The notes beneath the pieces are model-generated. The model searched no databases, was not told the origin of the DNA, and saw only the letters and a program-made list of their open reading frames with translations. A program made the translations under genes and the position numbers. This document shows, in pieces, positions 57,954 to 58,918 of a stretch of 58,918 bases of DNA (position 1 is the first letter of the stretch; every line of letters begins with the position of its first letter). The DNA comes from DSUN01 sp035527715 (GTDB taxonomy: Bacteria; Planctomycetota; PUPC01; DSUN01), in the NCBI GenBank assembly GCA_035527715.1, contig DATKZY010000051.1:1-58918 (forward strand). Reading direction: 5' to 3'.

Positions 57954-58918
57954 TCAGCCGTTGAGGGTCCAGCCCTCGCGGTACTTGCGCTTGAGCAGGG
58001 CGTTGGCCTCGTCGTTGTCGGTGACGACGCCCTTCTCAGGGTCGTACTGGATTTTCTTGCCGGCGCGATAGGCGACGAGGCCGAGGAGCATGGTCTCGAT
58101 CATCGTGCCGCTGTAGTCGAAGTCGCAGTGGGTCTTCTTGTTGGTGTCCTTGCAGGCTTTGACCCATTCCCCCTGGAAGCCGCCGACGGGGGGTTGGAGC
58201 TGTTCCTTCGTGCGCGGCTTGTAATAGGTCATGTCGTCGGCGTCGCCGAAGGGGATGAGGATGCGCGAGCCGAAGTCGCAGATGAGGAAGCCGTTCTTGC
58301 CCTTGAACATGGCGCCGTGGCCGATCTTGTTGAGGTCCACGCAGCCTCTGGGCGAGCGGGGCATCATGCCGCCCTGCCACCAGTTGACCTTGATGGCGGG
58401 GCGCCAGCCGTTGGCCGGCATGTCGAACGAGCTGTGCAGCTCGACGGGGGTGACTTCGGGATTGGGCGGGATCGGCTCGCCCGGCTTGCCTCTCTCGTTG
58501 CCGGCCTGTTGCGAGCCGGCGGGATACGACTCTGCTTGGGCGGTGGTGGGCAGCACGGGGTCAATGGCGTTCCACACGAGGTCCATGGTGTGGCTGCCCA
58601 TGTCGCCGATCTGGCCGCTGCCGAAGTCCCAGTACATGTTCCAACTCAGGCAACCGCCGAAGTAGCCGGGGTTATACGGGTGGAAGGGCGAGGGCCCGAT
58701 CCAGAGGTCGTAGTGAAGGTGGCTGGGGGGCTCGCCCTGTGCGGGCAGATAGCCCTTTCGGCGAAGTTGGCGGTTGCCCCAGGCGTACGCGTCCGTCAGT
58801 TCGCCGATCGCTCCATCCTGCACCAGTTCACGCACGCGCTCGAAGTTCGGCTTGGCGTGACGCTGGGTGCCGATCTGTGTGGCCAGCCTGTGTTTCTTCT
58901 GGAGATAAGTTGCCCGCA
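57954..58918 (-). CDS. Gfo/Idh/MocA-family oxidoreductase, 5' end beyond the window
   Basis: The frame is open to the right edge of the window: before the possible GTG at 58835 it reads QIGTQRHAKPNFERV, which is normal family sequence. The visible 321 residues therefore form the C-terminal three quarters. 'YDLWIGPSPFHPYNPGYF' and 'GSGQIGDMGSHTMDLVWNAI' match the substrate-domain motifs of planctomycete Gfo/Idh proteins, including the histidine that usually serves in catalysis. The end 'ANALLKRKYREGWTL' resembles that of the 6756 gene. The nucleotide-binding domain and any Tat signal lie outside the window. Confidence 0.88.
   Translation of the reverse strand, partial: RATYLQKKHRLATQIGTQRHAKPNFERVRELVQDGAIGELTDAYAWGNRQLRRKGYLPAQGEPPSHLHYDLWIGPSPFHPYNPGYFGGCLSWNMYWDFGSGQIGDMGSHTMDLVWNAIDPVLPTTAQAESYPAGSQQAGNERGKPGEPIPPNPEVTPVELHSSFDMPANGWRPAIKVNWWQGGMMPRSPRGCVDLNKIGHGAMFKGKNGFLICDFGSRILIPFGDADDMTYYKPRTKEQLQPPVGGFQGEWVKACKDTNKKTHCDFDYSGTMIETMLLGLVAYRAGKKIQYDPEKGVVTDNDEANALLKRKYREGWTLNG

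Overview
The window is high-GC DNA rich in secreted carbohydrate-active and 'accessory' proteins: Gfo/Idh/MocA oxidoreductases with Tat-type signals, DUF4838 proteins, a formylglycine-dependent sulfatase, a creatininase-family amidase, PEP-CTERM proteins, NHL/HYR proteins, an FHA protein and a NifU/NifS pair. This mix is typical of Planctomycetota and neighbouring PVC or Hydrogenedentota lineages, probably a metagenome-assembled genome. The assignment rests on gene content only. No rRNA, tRNA or CRISPR array was seen.

Layout. (A) 1-22 kb is a degraded, IS-rich block. It holds a partial transposase at the left edge, a truncated beta-helix gene, a serine hydrolase, two DUF4838 genes, two Gfo/Idh oxidoreductases, a Tat-signal gene fragment, an integrase-type IS (about 8563-9877), a double FGE-domain protein, and a large propeller protein split by an in-frame TAG and cut at its 5' end by an IS630-type element (21061-22192) with 25-bp inverted repeats and TA target sites. 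(B) 22-31 kb: an NHL/HYR protein that also lacks its 5' end at the IS, a DUF362 Tat protein coupled to a DUF6599-like lipoprotein, a glycosyltransferase-like protein, and a CBM+GH39-like glycosidase overlapping an orphan Dam-type methylase. (C) 31-36 kb: nifU-nifS, a divergent TPR lipoprotein and an FHA protein. (D) 36-39.6 kb: three genes, each behind a copy of the same TTGACT/TATCAT promoter cassette. (E) 39.7-51.9 kb, minus strand: a sulfatase coupled to a creatininase-family protein, an epimerase-oxidoreductase fusion, a small protein, and two very large degenerate GH2-like proteins, one fused to an esterase. (F) 51.9-58.9 kb: an intergenic stretch full of hairpins, two PEP-CTERM proteins joined in one reading frame, a zincin-like protein and a partial Gfo/Idh gene.

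The genes fit a lifestyle of binding, de-esterifying, desulfating and oxidising complex polysaccharides, with much gene decay through IS insertion. Several genes have clear sigma-70-like promoters (TTGAC./TA.A.T spaced 16-18 bp).

The most unusual non-coding signal is a family of hairpins (36178, 51929, 52062, 52288). Each has a 16-nt loop of related sequence while the stems differ and remain perfectly paired. Two of them share extra flanking boxes. A truncated inverted copy at 52426 could pair with one of them in a competing structure. Other points of interest are two in-frame TAG codons inside apparently continuous coding sequence, the PEP-CTERM double protein with an internal start site, REP-like palindromes embedded in coding sequence, and the loss of both GH2 catalytic residues in the 1815-aa fusion.
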